Below are positions 7,500 to 16,412 of a stretch of DNA of 64,000 bases, one piece after another. The stretch's first letter is position 1; every line of letters starts with the position of its first letter. The notes beneath the pieces were generated by a model. That model did no database searches. It had not been told where the DNA came from and saw only the letters and a list, made by a program, of their open reading frames with translations. This DNA is from Bradyrhizobium manausense (GTDB lineage: Bacteria; Pseudomonadota; Alphaproteobacteria; Rhizobiales; Xanthobacteraceae), in contig NZ_JAFCKB010000005.1 of NCBI RefSeq assembly GCF_018130615.1, positions 1 through 64,000 on the forward strand. The letters run 5' to 3'. Made by a program: the position numbers and the translations under genes.

Positions 7500-9086
7500 A
7501 TGGCGAACGCCACGACTGCTTCACCTGCCATGATGGCGGCCCCCGCCTCGGAGCGCATCGCGCCGAAGCGGCTGTTCGCTTTCATCATCATGGTGTTCGG
7601 GATGTTCATGTCGATCCTGGACATCCAGATCGTCTCGGCCTCCCTGAGTGAAATCCAGGCCGGCCTCTCGGCGAGCTCGAGCGAGGTCTCCTGGGTTCAG
7701 ACCGCCTATCTGATCGCCGAAGTGATCGCGATCCCGCTCTCCGGATTCCTGTCGCGCGCCTTCGGCACGCGGCTGCTGTTTGCGATCTCGGCCGCCGGCT
7801 TCACGATGTCGAGCCTGCTGTGCGGCTTCGCCACGACCATCGAAGAGATGATCCTCTGGCGCGCGCTTCAGGGCTTTCTCGGCGCCGGCATGATCCCGAC
7901 GGTGTTCGCCTCGGCCTACACGGTGTTTCCGCGGTCGAAATTCCACATCGTCGGCCCCATCATCGGGCTTGTTGCGACCTTGGCTCCCACGATCGGACCG
8001 ACCGTCGGCGGCTACATCACCGATTTGATGTCGTGGAACTGGCTGTTCTTCATCAACGTCGTGCCCGGCATCGGTATCACCCTCGGCGTGTGGGCGCTGG
8101 TGGATTTCGACGAGCCGCATTTCGAATTGCTCGATCGCTTCGACTGGTGGGGCCTGATCTTCATGGCCGGCTTCCTCGGCACGCTGGAATACGTGCTGGA
8201 AGAAGGCCCGCAATATGAATGGCTGCAGGACACGTCGGTGGCGATCTGCGCCTGGATCTGCGCCGTCTCGGCGATTGCCTTTTTCGTGCGCGTATTCACG
8301 GCCGCCGAACCGATCGTCAATCTGCGCACCTTCACCAATCGCAATTTCGCCGTCGGCTCCATGCTGCAGTTCTGCATCGGCATCGGCCTCTACGGCCTGA
8401 CCTACATCTATCCGCGCTATCTCGCCGAGGTGCGCGGCTACAGCGCGCTGATGATCGGCGAGACCATGTTCGTCTCGGGCATCACCATGTTCCTGGTCGC
8501 GCCGCTGGTCGGCCGGCTGATGGCGAGCCTGGACATGCGCTACATGATTGCATTCGGCCTGATCGTGTTCGCGATCGGCTCCTACCAGATGACCTGGATC
8601 ACGCGCGATTACGATTTCTACGAGCTGCTCGTGCCGCAGATCCTGCGCGGCATCGGCATGATGTTCGCGATGGTGCCGACCAACAACATCGCGCTTGGCA
8701 CGCTGCCGCCTGACAAGGTGAAGAATGCGAGCGGCCTGTTCAATTTGATGCGCAATCTCGGCGGTGCGGTCGGGCTCGCCGTCATCAATACCGTGCTTAA
8801 CGATCGCGCCGACTTGCACATCGCGCGTCTGCAGGAGCGCGTGACCTGGGGCAATGCAACCGCAACCGAAACCCTGACCATGCTGATGCAGAAATTCCAG
8901 GGGCTCGGCGATTCCTCGCTGATGGCGATGAAGCAGCTCAGCCAGATCGTGCACCGTCAGGCCGTGGTGATGAGCTTTGGCGACGCGTTCTTCATCCTGA
9001 CACTGTTCTATCTGGGCCTCAGCGTGCTGGTTACGCTGCTGAACAAGCCGGCCTCGCCGTTCGGCGGTGGCGGCGACGCGCACTGA
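7500..9086 (+). CDS. DHA2-family (EmrB-like) drug:H+ antiporter
   Basis: 528 residues with about 14 hydrophobic segments, the size and topology of DHA2 major facilitator exporters. MFS motifs are visible: LDIQIVSASLSEIQ in the first span, VSWVQTAYLIAEVIAIPLSGFLSRAFGTR (motif A region, about 62-90), WRALQGFLGAGMIPT (about 120-134), and motif C-like LAPTIGPTVGGYI (about 161-173). It should expel hydrophobic compounds using proton influx, paired with the adaptor at 5979 and controlled by the TetR protein. The substrate is unknown. Confidence 0.92.
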   Translation: MANATTASPAMMAAPASERIAPKRLFAFIIMVFGMFMSILDIQIVSASLSEIQAGLSASSSEVSWVQTAYLIAEVIAIPLSGFLSRAFGTRLLFAISAAGFTMSSLLCGFATTIEEMILWRALQGFLGAGMIPTVFASAYTVFPRSKFHIVGPIIGLVATLAPTIGPTVGGYITDLMSWNWLFFINVVPGIGITLGVWALVDFDEPHFELLDRFDWWGLIFMAGFLGTLEYVLEEGPQYEWLQDTSVAICAWICAVSAIAFFVRVFTAAEPIVNLRTFTNRNFAVGSMLQFCIGIGLYGLTYIYPRYLAEVRGYSALMIGETMFVSGITMFLVAPLVGRLMASLDMRYMIAFGLIVFAIGSYQMTWITRDYDFYELLVPQILRGIGMMFAMVPTNNIALGTLPPDKVKNASGLFNLMRNLGGAVGLAVINTVLNDRADLHIARLQERVTWGNATATETLTMLMQKFQGLGDSSLMAMKQLSQIVHRQAVVMSFGDAFFILTLFYLGLSVLVTLLNKPASPFGGGGDAH

Positions 9087-9110
9087 GCGAGCCACGCATA
9101 CGGTGTCGTC

Positions 9111-9147
9111 GCCCGGCCTAATGCGCAATTGCGCATCAGGACCGGGC
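9111..9147. repeat. Short palindromic repeat, family A core (possible terminator)
   Basis: GCCCGG and its partner CCGGGC flank a perfect inner palindrome TGCGCAATTGCGCA. The inner element is shared with the longer family A copies at 17644 and 55274. It follows the stop of the DHA2 exporter by about 25 bases and may close that transcript, although there is no T-run. Confidence 0.6.
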
Positions 9148-9195
9148 GCGTCGCACCAAAATGCAACACTCGTGCGTGATCTCGCGCGGGAGGCG

Positions 9196-9224
9196 TTGCA
9201 AAACGCGAATCATACATCTATAAA
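9196..9224 (+). promoter_or_regulatory. Predicted housekeeping-sigma promoter for the ABC exporter leader
   Basis: TTGCAA (9196-9201) and TATAAA (9219-9224) are separated by exactly 17 bases. This is one of the best sigma-70-like promoters visible in the window and is AT-rich compared with its surroundings. Transcription would begin near 9231, about 30 bases before the short leader ORF and about 270 bases before the ABC gene. Confidence 0.65.
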
Positions 9225-9260
9225 GCGCACCTCATTCAATCGAACCGGGGAGAGATTTGC

Positions 9261-9335
9261 ATGATTTCGTCGCATTCGCAGATCGCGTTTCCGCGCTCGA
9301 TGATGGTCTGGCTCGGTAATTTTTCGACCTGCTAG
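9261..9335 (+). CDS. Predicted 24-residue leader peptide upstream of the ABC exporter
   Basis: An ATG at 9261 opens 24 codons ending at TAG 9333-9335. The peptide starts MISSHSQIAF and ends WLGNFSTC, so its last residue is Cys. GGGGAGAG lies about 6 bases upstream, the strongest ribosome binding site in this gap, and a good promoter lies just before it. It is followed by a hairpin (9358-9378) and then about 120 non-coding bases before the ABC gene. Two readings are possible: a regulatory leader peptide for attenuation, or a small exported peptide. The sequence does not decide between them. Confidence 0.5.
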   Translation: MISSHSQIAFPRSMMVWLGNFSTC

Positions 9336-9357
9336 AGGTCGCTTCCGCCAGCTTCGA

Positions 9358-9378
9358 TTGGGCCAGGGTTTTGCCCAA
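9358..9378 (+). other. Hairpin in the leader of the ABC exporter mRNA
   Basis: TTGGGC (9358-9363) pairs with GCCCAA (9373-9378) around a 9-base loop, 22 bases after the stop codon of the leader ORF. There is no following T-run, so this is not a classical terminator by itself. It could be part of a larger alternative fold with CGATTGGG and GTCCCGATCG just outside it. The rest of 9379-9499 holds no gene I can support. Confidence 0.4.
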
Positions 9379-9499
9379 ACGTCCCGATCGCTCCGCTTCC
9401 CAAGTCAAAGTCAGTTTTAAGTGACGCCGTCTCGGCCCTCGCGGCCGGCTTGCGTCCATCGATGGAGCCGGCCCGCGCCGACAGCGGCCGGATGATGTC

Positions 9500-11299
9500 A
9501 TGACCGCTCTTTCAAAGAAGCCCGCGGCTATTCGCGTGGTCTTGCCCTTCGTGTTCCGGCACTGGCTGAAGCAGCCGGGGCGCACGCTTGCCATCGCGGT
9601 GGGCCTGCTCGGCGCAACGGTCGCCGACCTATTCATGCCGGTGTTCTCCGGGCATCTGGTCGATGCGCTGACGCGCGGCCCGTCCGAGCCCGATGCCCGT
9701 CATGCCGCGCTGGTGGCGCTGGGTGGCATCGTGGTGCTGGGTGCGGCGTCGATGGTGTTGCGCCTGAGTGGCCTGCAGGTGATCGTGCCGTTCACGCTGA
9801 AGATCATGTCCGACGTCGCGCAAGACGCGTTCCTGCGCGTGCAGCGCTTCTCGACCGACTGGCACGCCAACTCCTTTGCGGGCTCGACCGTGCGTAAGGT
9901 CACGCGCGGCATGTGGGCGCTAGACCTGCTCAACGACACCATCTTGCTGGCGCTGCTGCCGTCACTGGCCGTCCTGATCGGATCGATGATCCTGCTCGGC
10001 GTGCACTGGGCTTCGCTCGGCGCAGTGATCGCGCTCGGCGCGCTTCTCTATGTCACCATGACGGTGCTGTTCTCGACCCGCTACATCGCGCCGGCCGCGC
10101 GTGTCTCCAATGCCTGGGACACCAAGGTCGGCGGCACGCTGGCGGACGCGCTGACATGCAATGCGGTGGTGAAGTCCTTTGGCGCGGAAGCTCGGGAAGA
10201 TGCGCGGCTGGCCCGCGTCATCATGCGCTGGCGCGTGCGGGTGCGGCGGACCTGGTTTCGCTACAACTACACCGCCATGGCGCAGCTCTCGCTGCTGCTA
10301 TGCCTGCGGGGCTCCGTGATCGGCGGCTCGGTGCTGCTGTGGATGTACGGGCATGCCTCGCCCGGAGACGTCACCTATGTGCTGACGAGCTACTACGTCA
10401 TCCACGCTTACTTGCGGGATGTCGGCATGCACATCAACAACCTCCAGCGTTCGGTCAACGACATGGAGGAGCTGGTGGCGATCCATGACGAGCCGATCGG
10501 CATCGCGGATGCCGTCGATGCGCGGCCGATCGCGATCGAGGGCGGCGAGATCGTGTTCGACGACGTCACGTTCCATTATGGCGGCCATCGCGCGCCGCTG
10601 TATGACGGGCTGTCGGTCAGGATCCGCGCCGGCGAACGTGTCGGCCTCGTCGGCCGCTCCGGCTCCGGCAAGACGACGTTCGTCAAGCTGGTGCAGCGGC
10701 TGTACGACGTCACCGGCGGCCGCGTGCTGATCGACGGGCAGGATATCGCGAAGGCCACGCAGCAATCGCTGCGCAGCCAGATTGCGATCGTGCAGCAGGA
10801 CCCGATCCTGTTTCACCGCTCGCTTGCGGAGAACATCGCCTATGGCCGGCCCGGTGCCAGCCTCGAGGCGATCGAGCAGGCGGCGCGGCTGGCGAATGCG
10901 CACGACTTCATCCTGCGTTTGCCGAAGGGCTACGGCACGCTGGTCGGCGAGCGCGGCGTCAAACTCTCGGGCGGCGAGCGGCAGCGTGTGGCGCTGGCGC
11001 GCGCCTTCCTGGCCGATGCGCCGGTGCTGATCCTGGACGAGGCAACCTCGAGCCTCGACTCGGAATCGGAGGCGCTAATCCAGCAGGCGATGGAGCGGCT
11101 GATGAAGGGCCGCACCTCGATCGTGATCGCACACCGTTTGTCGACGGTGCGCAGCCTTGATCGCATCCTGGTGTTCGACCACGGCGAGATCGTCGAACAG
11201 GGCACGCACGCTCTGCTCGCGGGCAAGCCAGGAGGCATCTATCGCAGCCTGTTCGAGCGCCAGGTGGTGGAGCTCGGGCATATCGCAGCAGCGGAATGA
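9500..11299 (+). CDS. ABC exporter, fused permease and ATPase (MsbA/multidrug type)
   Basis: 599 residues. The transmembrane domain (about 1-325) has six hydrophobic segments. The ATPase domain (about 340-590) shows Walker A GRSGSGKTT, a Q-loop QQDPILF, the signature LSGGERQR, Walker B VLILDEATSSLD and an H-loop IAHRLS. This type works as a homodimer, exporting lipids, drugs or peptides. There is no N-terminal C39 peptidase domain, so it is not a leader-cleaving bacteriocin exporter. It is preceded by a long leader with a small ORF and followed by a MATE transporter, 65 bases away on the same strand. Confidence 0.9.
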   Translation: MTALSKKPAAIRVVLPFVFRHWLKQPGRTLAIAVGLLGATVADLFMPVFSGHLVDALTRGPSEPDARHAALVALGGIVVLGAASMVLRLSGLQVIVPFTLKIMSDVAQDAFLRVQRFSTDWHANSFAGSTVRKVTRGMWALDLLNDTILLALLPSLAVLIGSMILLGVHWASLGAVIALGALLYVTMTVLFSTRYIAPAARVSNAWDTKVGGTLADALTCNAVVKSFGAEAREDARLARVIMRWRVRVRRTWFRYNYTAMAQLSLLLCLRGSVIGGSVLLWMYGHASPGDVTYVLTSYYVIHAYLRDVGMHINNLQRSVNDMEELVAIHDEPIGIADAVDARPIAIEGGEIVFDDVTFHYGGHRAPLYDGLSVRIRAGERVGLVGRSGSGKTTFVKLVQRLYDVTGGRVLIDGQDIAKATQQSLRSQIAIVQQDPILFHRSLAENIAYGRPGASLEAIEQAARLANAHDFILRLPKGYGTLVGERGVKLSGGERQRVALARAFLADAPVLILDEATSSLDSESEALIQQAMERLMKGRTSIVIAHRLSTVRSLDRILVFDHGEIVEQGTHALLAGKPGGIYRSLFERQVVELGHIAAAE

Positions 11300-11364
11300 C
11301 GCGCGGCGGCGGGGCGCAAGTCCTGCCGTCACGCGGCCGAAGGAATCCGTGAAGGGTGAATGAG

Positions 11365-12771
11365 ATGAAGGACCTGACGCGCGGCTCCATCGTGGGCCAC
11401 ATCCTGAGCATGGCGCCACCGATCGTGGTCGGCATGATCACGATCATGATCTGTCAGCTGGTCGACCTCTACTTCGTGTCCGGGCTGGGCGATGCCGCGG
11501 TGGCCGGCGTCGCGGCGGCCGGCAATGCCGGCTTTCTCGTCAACGGGCTGATGCAGGTGCTCGGCGTCGGCACGGTGGCGCTGGTCTCGCATGCCGTGGG
11601 TCGCAAGGATCGTGACGACGCCAATCTCATCTTCAACCAGTCGGTCGTGCTGTCGGTGCTGTTCGGGTTGTTGACGCTGCTCGCCGGCCTAGCACTGGCG
11701 CGCCCTTATATGCGCGCGATCGCGGTCGACGAGGCCACGATCGACGCTGGAGCCACCTATTTTCACTGGTTCGTGCCGGCGCTGGCGCTGCAATTCATCA
11801 CGCAGGTGATGGGGGCTGCGCTGCGGGCCACTGGCATCGTGCGGCCGAGCATGCTGGTGCAGGTGCTTGCGGTGCTCATCAATATCGCGCTGGCACCGGT
11901 GCTGATCACGGGCTGGGGCACGGGGCACGCGTTCGGTGTCGCCGGAGCGGGCCTCGCAAGCTCGATCGCTGTCTTCATCGGCGTGCTGATGCTGTTCGCC
12001 TATTTTAGCAGGCTGGAGCGCTATGTCGCCTTCCATCCAGCGCAATGGCGTCCGCAGCTGCGGCAGTGGAGGCGGATCCTCAATGTCGGCCTGCCCGCGG
12101 GTGGGGAGTTCGCGATGATCTTCATCTTCATGGCCGCGATCTATTACGTGCTGCGCGATCTTGGTCCTGCCGCTCAGGCAGGTTTTGGCATCGGCACGCG
12201 CCTCATCGGCTTGATCCAGATGCCGGCCCTTGCCGTCGCTCTCGCGGCGGGGCCGATTGTCGGCCAGAATTTCGGTGCGGGGAACAGCGAGCGGGTGCGG
12301 GAGACGTTCGTCAGGGCGGCGCTGATTGCGACCGTCGTGATGTTCGTGCTCACGATCTTCGTGCAGCTCGCGCCCGGACTGTTGCTTGCCGGCTTCTCGA
12401 ATGACCCGGAGACAATGAGGGTTGCGTTACTGTTTCTGAAGATGATCTCGCTGAACATGGTGGCGCAGGGGTTGATCTTCACCTGCTCCAGCATGTTTCA
12501 GGGGCTCGGCAACACCAAGCCGGTATTGTGGAGCTCGGCAACGCGCGTCCTCACTTATTCGCTGCCGGCTATTTTTCTGTCGACGCGGCCGGGTTTTCGG
12601 ATCGAGTATGTCTGGTATCTGTCGAACGCAGCGACAACTCTCCAGGCCGTCCAGAGCCTGTGGTTGCTGCGCCGCGAGTTCGGGAAACGCCTGGTCCCGC
12701 GCCAGCAGGCGGACGCTCCGAAGCAGGCGACGCCCGAATCCATTGCCCCGCCGGTGCGGGAGCCCGCGTAG
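11365..12771 (+). CDS. MATE-family efflux transporter
   Basis: 468 residues from the ATG at 11365; a GTG at 11356 is an alternative start. GAAGG lies 9 bases before the ATG. About 12 hydrophobic spans are arranged as two similar halves, each beginning with a PxxxG-type segment (MAPPIVVGMITIMICQLVDLYFVSGLG; NVGLPAGGEFAMIFIFMAAIYYVL). This is the layout of MATE exporters, which drive cation or drug efflux with Na+ or H+. The C-terminus is a short Pro/Ala-rich cytoplasmic tail. Probably co-transcribed with the ABC exporter upstream. Confidence 0.88.
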   Translation: MKDLTRGSIVGHILSMAPPIVVGMITIMICQLVDLYFVSGLGDAAVAGVAAAGNAGFLVNGLMQVLGVGTVALVSHAVGRKDRDDANLIFNQSVVLSVLFGLLTLLAGLALARPYMRAIAVDEATIDAGATYFHWFVPALALQFITQVMGAALRATGIVRPSMLVQVLAVLINIALAPVLITGWGTGHAFGVAGAGLASSIAVFIGVLMLFAYFSRLERYVAFHPAQWRPQLRQWRRILNVGLPAGGEFAMIFIFMAAIYYVLRDLGPAAQAGFGIGTRLIGLIQMPALAVALAAGPIVGQNFGAGNSERVRETFVRAALIATVVMFVLTIFVQLAPGLLLAGFSNDPETMRVALLFLKMISLNMVAQGLIFTCSSMFQGLGNTKPVLWSSATRVLTYSLPAIFLSTRPGFRIEYVWYLSNAATTLQAVQSLWLLRREFGKRLVPRQQADAPKQATPESIAPPVREPA

Positions 12772-12848
12772 CGGCGCATCCACGCTTGTCGCCCACCCGC
12801 GGCTCCGGCTAGTTTGCCGGGCCGCGGGATCGTGCGCGCCTGCATGGA

Positions 12849-14111
12849 ATGGGAATGACCGAGGTCTTGAACGAGCAGCGACCGTCCATGCTCTCCGCGA
12901 TCTGGGCGGCGCGCTATCGCACACCGGCACGTTTCGTCGCGCTGGTCGCGTTGTTGCTGCCGTGGACGACGACGGGTGTGACATTCGCGCTGATCCCCTG
13001 GCTGATCGCTTTCACCTTTGTTGATCTGCGTGAGTTTCCGCGTTCGCTGCTCCGCCCGGTCTGCCTGCTGCCGATCGCGCTGGTGGGTCTCGCCCTTGTC
13101 GGAATGCTCTGGTCCGACGTGTCATGGCCGGAAAGGCTGCACGCAATCGGGCCGGTGTTGAAGCTCCTGGTGATCCCGCTCCTGATCTATCAGTTCGAGC
13201 GTTGGCCCTTCGGCAACTGGGTGTTCGCGGCTTTTCTCGCCTCCTGCGCGCTGCTGATGCTGTACTCCTTTGCCGTCGCGATCGACCCTGATTGGTCGCT
13301 GAAGCTCTATCTGTCGCGCGGACCCTACAAGGTCGAGAGCGGCGTCGCCGTGCGTAACTATATCGACCAGAGCCAGGAATTCGGGCTCTGCGCGATCGCG
13401 CTGGTCTATCCGATCGTGACGCTGTTTCGTGAAGGCCGCACCCGCATCGCGACGCTGCTCGCAGCGTTGTTGCTCGGCTTTCTCGTCAATATGATTTTCG
13501 TCGTGGTCTCGCGCACGGCGCTGGTGACGCTGCCGATCCTGGTCGCTGTGTTCGCGCTGCTGCATCTGCGCTGGCGTAAGGCCCTGCTGGCCGCGAGCGG
13601 GATGATTCTGGTTGCGGTCGCTCTCTGGTCCGTCTCGCCGCACCTGCGCGCGACCGTTGCGAAGTTCCAGGGAGACTATGAGATGAGTGCGCAGGACAAG
13701 AAGGTGAGCGGCATGGGCTCACGTCTGGAATATTGGCGGAAATCGCTGGGATTCATCGCTGATGCGCCGCTGATCGGTCACGGCACCGGCTCGATCCGCG
13801 GTCTGTTCGCAAGCGTGGCCGCTGACCCGCACGACAATCCGCTGCGCGGAGAGATCGTCAGCAATCCGCATAATCAGACCTTGAGCGTGGCCGTGCAATG
13901 GGGCGTCCTGGGCGTCCTCGTTCTCTATGCACTGTGGTTTGCGCATTTGCTGATGTTCGGCGGTGAGGGGCTGGCTTGTTGGATAGGCCTGCTGGTCGTG
14001 GTGCAGAACATGCTGTCCTCGCTGCTGAACTCCCATCTGTTCGACTTTGCGCCGGGTTGGATCTATGTGCTCGGCGTCGGTGTCGCCGGCGGCTTGGCGC
14101 TGGCGAAGTAG
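12849..14111 (+). CDS. O-antigen ligase / polymerase family membrane protein
   Basis: 420 residues with about 10-12 membrane spans. The Wzy_C-type loop features are present: SRTALVTL (about 214-221), GSRLEYWRKSLGFI (about 290-303), IGHGTGSIRG (about 309-318) and NPHNQTLSVAVQWG (about 338-351). Family members join O-antigen to lipid A-core or polymerise surface sugars in the periplasm. No glycosyltransferases or other LPS genes lie nearby, so the donor and acceptor cannot be inferred. An alternative ATG is two codons further in. The gene is convergent with the TauE-type gene, 13 bases away. Confidence 0.85.
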   Translation: MGMTEVLNEQRPSMLSAIWAARYRTPARFVALVALLLPWTTTGVTFALIPWLIAFTFVDLREFPRSLLRPVCLLPIALVGLALVGMLWSDVSWPERLHAIGPVLKLLVIPLLIYQFERWPFGNWVFAAFLASCALLMLYSFAVAIDPDWSLKLYLSRGPYKVESGVAVRNYIDQSQEFGLCAIALVYPIVTLFREGRTRIATLLAALLLGFLVNMIFVVVSRTALVTLPILVAVFALLHLRWRKALLAASGMILVAVALWSVSPHLRATVAKFQGDYEMSAQDKKVSGMGSRLEYWRKSLGFIADAPLIGHGTGSIRGLFASVAADPHDNPLRGEIVSNPHNQTLSVAVQWGVLGVLVLYALWFAHLLMFGGEGLACWIGLLVVVQNMLSSLLNSHLFDFAPGWIYVLGVGVAGGLALAK

Positions 14112-14124
14112 GCAAAGATAGAAG

Positions 14125-14868
14125 TCAACGCGCGCCGATGCTGTTCCAGACGAGAGTAAGGCCCGACAGGAACAGCAGGCCGAGCACGACATCGCCGAAA
14201 TGCTTGTCGCTCAGCGCGTGATAGACACGCGCGCCGGCCCAGGCGCCGATCAGCGTGCCCGGGAATGCGACCATCGCGAGCCAGACCACCTTGAATGCGA
14301 CCAGGCCCGAGGCCGTCTGCAGCACCAGCGCGGTGGCGAGCACCGTGAAATTGAACAGCTGGAAGATGCCGCGCCGCTCGTGCTTGTTCCAGCCGCGGAT
14401 GTTGGCCCACAGGATCGGCAGCGGTCCCGACAATCCGGCGAGGCCGCCCAGAATGCCGCCGGCAAAGCCGATCGCACCGTCGGCGATGCGGCCGCCGAAG
14501 GTGATGGCGAACTGCTTCTTGTTGAAGTAGAGCGCGCTCGAGAAGATCAGCAGCAGCACGCCGACGCTGAGCTTGAACACTTTTGGATCGGCGGAGGCGA
14601 CCAGCATGGTTCCGAGCGGCACGCCGATCAGCCCGCCGATCAGGAACGGCCACACCAGCGAGAGGTCGAAGCTCTTCCACATCGACGGCAGTGTCGAGGT
14701 CTGCGCGATCACCGAGCAGATCAGCACCAGGGGCACCGCGAGCGAGGGCGGTAGCACGTAGAGCCAGATGCCGAGCGCCATCAGCGCCGTACCGAATCCG
14801 GCGAGCCCCGAGACAAATCCGCCGGCCAGCGCGCCGAACAGGATCAGCGCGTAAGTGAATGTTTCCAC
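14125..14868 (-). CDS. TauE/SafE-family sulfite or anion exporter
   Basis: 247 residues if translation starts at the GTG at 14868, which has AGGA 8 bases upstream. The open frame extends to 14952 but its upstream part (hydrophilic, no ribosome binding site) looks non-coding. Eight or so hydrophobic spans, with GGFVSGLAGFGTALMALG (N-terminal half) and the repeat-like GGILGGLAGLSGPLPILWA (C-terminal half), are the hallmark of TauE/SafE permeases. These move sulfite, sulfoacetate or other organosulfur anions. No sulfur genes adjoin, so the substrate is open. Confidence 0.85.
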   Translation of the reverse strand: METFTYALILFGALAGGFVSGLAGFGTALMALGIWLYVLPPSLAVPLVLICSVIAQTSTLPSMWKSFDLSLVWPFLIGGLIGVPLGTMLVASADPKVFKLSVGVLLLIFSSALYFNKKQFAITFGGRIADGAIGFAGGILGGLAGLSGPLPILWANIRGWNKHERRGIFQLFNFTVLATALVLQTASGLVAFKVVWLAMVAFPGTLIGAWAGARVYHALSDKHFGDVVLGLLFLSGLTLVWNSIGAR

Positions 14869-14962
14869 CAATGAATTCCTGTCGGTTGCGGACAATCCCG
14901 AGCCGCGATCGCCTGATGGCGCATAGCACAGATGCGGCGCCGTCAGCATCAATAGATGTGTG

Positions 14963-16333
14963 CTAGACGATCTGCCTGGTATCGGCGGGCTTGTGCATCG
15001 CGCCGACGAGGATGCGCAGCGCCTCCGTCAATTCCGATCGGTTGCGCGCTGCGCCGAGCGAGACGCGCGCCGCGTGCGGTGGTGGTTCTCCGACGGTGAA
15101 AGCCTCGCCGGCGACGATCGCGAGCCCGTTGCGCAGCAGATGCGCCGCGACGTCCGGCCGCCCCTCCGGCAAACGCAGCCACAGATGATGCGCGGCTGGC
15201 TTCGCCTGGAACTTAAAGCCCTTCAAGGCGCGCTGCGCCAGCTGCTGGCGGCCGACGGCCTCGTTGCGGATTGCGGTGATGATACGGTCGGCGACGCCGC
15301 TCTCGAGCCAATGCGTCACCAGCGCGACCATCAGCGGCGCCGGCATCTGCACGGTGGCCTGCAAGTGGCCGCGCATCTGAAGCTGTGCATCGCTATCGGG
15401 CGTCAGCAGATAGGCGACGCGCAGCGCGGGTGCGATGCATTTTGACAGCGTGGTCGCCAGATATGTCCGCTCGGGGATGAGGTTGGCGATCGGCGAGGCC
15501 GAGCGGTCGAGCAGCCCGTAAGCATCGTCCTCGATCAGCGTTGTGTCGCCATCGCGGATGATCTTTGCGATTGCACTGCGCCGTTCGGGAGCAAGCGTCG
15601 CTGTGGTCGGATTGTGCAGCGTCGGAATGAGATAGACGGCTTTCGGCCTGTGGGTGCGACAGGCTTTCGCGAGCGCATCGGGCAGGATGCCGCCGTCATC
15701 CATGGCGACGCCGACGAGCTTGATATCGAGCTGCGCCGCGGCCGCCTTGATGCCGGGGAAGGTGAGGGCTTCCGTCAGCACGACGTCGCCAGGCAGCGCA
15801 AGGTGCGCGAGCAGATTGAACAGGATCGTCTGCGCGCCGGGAAAGGTCACGAGCCTGTCGGCATGGGCATGCGGAACGCGCGCGCGCATCCAGCGCGCGG
15901 CGACCTCGCGCTCATGCGCGCTGCCGCCGGGCGGCTGATAATTCAGGAATGCAGTCAGGCCCGATTGCGCGCGAATGGCTTCGAGGCCAGCGATGATGCG
16001 CTCATCGAGCTGCGCTTCGAGCGGGTGCGGCGGCACGTTCATCGAGAGGTCGATCGCGACGGGATGCGGCAGGTCGACCGCGCGGCGTGCACTGGTTTCC
16101 GACACGAACGAGCCCTGGCCGACGCGGGCCTCCATGATGCCGCGGCGCCGCGCCTCGGTGTAGGCGCGCGTCACCGTGGTCAGGTCGATGCCGAGCGCCT
16201 TGGCGAGTGCGCGCTGCGTCGGCAGTTGCTGTCCGCGCACCAGCCGGCCGGCGGCGATGTCGGCCTCCATGGCCTCGACGATGCGCTGGTAACGCGGCCC
16301 GGTGAGCTCCGAGATTGTAGGAGTCCAATCCAT
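14963..16333 (-). CDS. MocR-type GntR regulator with aminotransferase-like domain
   Basis: 456 residues from the ATG at 16333 (GGAG 9 bases upstream; a second ATG at 16348 would add five residues). The N-terminal winged-helix GntR domain is seen in YQRIVEAMEADIAAGRLVRGQ, then LPTQRALAKALGIDLTTVTRAY. It is fused to a class I aminotransferase fold (about 100-456). NPTTATL, DDAYGLLD and the PLP-lysine region TTLSKCIAPALRVAY (Lys about 295) are visible. Such regulators sense PLP or an amino compound. It is divergent from the DUF983 gene; the stop is 95 bases before the TauE gene start, on the same strand. Confidence 0.88.
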   Translation of the reverse strand: MDWTPTISELTGPRYQRIVEAMEADIAAGRLVRGQQLPTQRALAKALGIDLTTVTRAYTEARRRGIMEARVGQGSFVSETSARRAVDLPHPVAIDLSMNVPPHPLEAQLDERIIAGLEAIRAQSGLTAFLNYQPPGGSAHEREVAARWMRARVPHAHADRLVTFPGAQTILFNLLAHLALPGDVVLTEALTFPGIKAAAAQLDIKLVGVAMDDGGILPDALAKACRTHRPKAVYLIPTLHNPTTATLAPERRSAIAKIIRDGDTTLIEDDAYGLLDRSASPIANLIPERTYLATTLSKCIAPALRVAYLLTPDSDAQLQMRGHLQATVQMPAPLMVALVTHWLESGVADRIITAIRNEAVGRQQLAQRALKGFKFQAKPAAHHLWLRLPEGRPDVAAHLLRNGLAIVAGEAFTVGEPPPHAARVSLGAARNRSELTEALRILVGAMHKPADTRQIV

Positions 16334-16358
16334 GCAATTTGGCTCCATGTCCTTTGAA

Positions 16359-16390
16359 TGTATGGATACAAGATATTATTGTATGGATCA
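16359..16390. promoter_or_regulatory. Probable MocR operator: direct repeats 21 bp apart
   Basis: TGTATGGATACA (16359-16370) is itself a palindrome around GG. Its first nine bases, TGTATGGAT, recur at 16380-16388, exactly 21 bases later. MocR-type proteins such as GabR and PdxR bind direct repeats on one face of the helix. The site lies in the short divergent gap between the MocR gene and the DUF983 gene and could control both. Confidence 0.55.
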
Positions 16391-16412
16391 GCAAAACGGA
16401 AGAGGTGGGGTC

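Noticed and set aside
7521-9128. 535-codon minus-strand frame opposite the DHA2 exporter
   Set aside because: Antisense of a clear membrane transporter; His/Arg/Asp-rich composition with no recognised fold.
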